From positions 1 to 5,629 of the forward strand of contig WAQA01000071.1 of assembly GCA_015520475.1 (NCBI GenBank): 5,629 nt of DNA. The letters are read 5' to 3'. Below the pieces are notes generated by a model, which searched no databases, was not told the DNA's origin, and worked only from the letters and a program-made list of their open reading frames with translations. Origin of the DNA: Candidatus Bathyarchaeota archaeon. Its GTDB lineage: Archaea; Thermoproteota; Bathyarchaeia; Bathyarchaeales; WAQA01. The position numbers and the translations under genes are program-made. Positions 5,560 to 5,629 of this stretch are shown here, piece by piece (position 1 is the stretch's first letter; each line of letters starts with the position of its first letter).

Positions 5560-5629
5560 TCATGTGCTGTCTTCTATGTCTAGTGAAGGATAGAACTTCT
5601 TTAGTTCCGAATTAAAATTTTCGAGTTGA
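5560..5629 (-). CDS. Possible 3' end of an unidentified upstream gene
   Basis: One minus-strand frame is open from the window edge for 22 codons and ends with TGA at 5562-5560. The peptide is QLENFNSELKKFYPSLDIED plus two residues, a plausible hydrophilic C-terminus rich in E, K, L and F. The other two minus-strand frames close sooner. It would lie 43 bases upstream of moaC in the same direction. Twenty-two codons can stay open by chance, I recognise no family, and it may be non-coding leader DNA. Confidence 0.25.
   Translation of the reverse strand, partial: QLENFNSELKKFYPSLDIEDST

Noticed and set aside
5497..5563. ATG at 5563 overlapping the TGA of the possible upstream gene (ATGA), opening a 21-codon frame
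   Set aside because: It ends within moaC, is out of frame with it, has no clear ribosome-binding site and no recognisable product.

Overview
The window is archaeal chromosomal DNA carrying core replication-fork genes and two cofactor genes. The archaeal signs are an MCM helicase, a two-gene GINS-type arrangement, an RFC clamp loader with small and large subunits, and a TATA-type promoter placed for a leaderless mRNA. A gins23-mcm pair beside rfcS-rfcL resembles the Sulfolobus gene order as I recall it. I therefore infer a TACK-type archaeon (Thermoproteota or Bathyarchaeia-like) but cannot name the species.

Layout. On the minus strand, gins23 (2116 to 1532) runs into mcm (start at 1535, overlapping the gins23 stop), and mcm leaves the window at base 1. 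Between 2117 and 2302 is a compact divergent control region. On the plus strand follow rfcS (2303-3274) and rfcL (3278-4501). After a 26-base convergent gap come moaB (4528-5073) and moaC (5070-5516), both on the minus strand, with moaC upstream and overlapping moaB. The last 113 bases hold no secure gene, only a possible 3' end of another minus-strand reading frame. No stretch of 300 bases lacks a gene, and I saw no tRNA, rRNA, CRISPR array or insertion sequence.

How the genes work together. MCM and Gins23 belong to the archaeal replicative helicase (with GINS partner and Cdc45/RecJ-like protein encoded elsewhere). RfcS and RfcL form the clamp loader that places PCNA on primed DNA. The two arms diverge from one shared control region, so helicase and clamp loader could be co-regulated. 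MoaC and MoaB act in pterin cofactor (Moco or tungsten cofactor) synthesis and form a separate two-gene unit.

Main points of interest. (1) The mcm gene is interrupted at the Walker B motif by an intein whose first 119 residues lie in the window. (2) The divergent control region holds two copies of the 11-bp imperfect palindrome TGAATTGTTCA, each 6 nt from a TATA-like element, one facing each way. (3) moaB has no ATG, GTG or TTG able to give a full-length protein; the best start is a CTG overlapping the moaC stop, behind a perfect Shine-Dalgarno sequence. (4) All three downstream genes of the gene pairs (mcm, rfcL, moaB) appear to use non-ATG starts.
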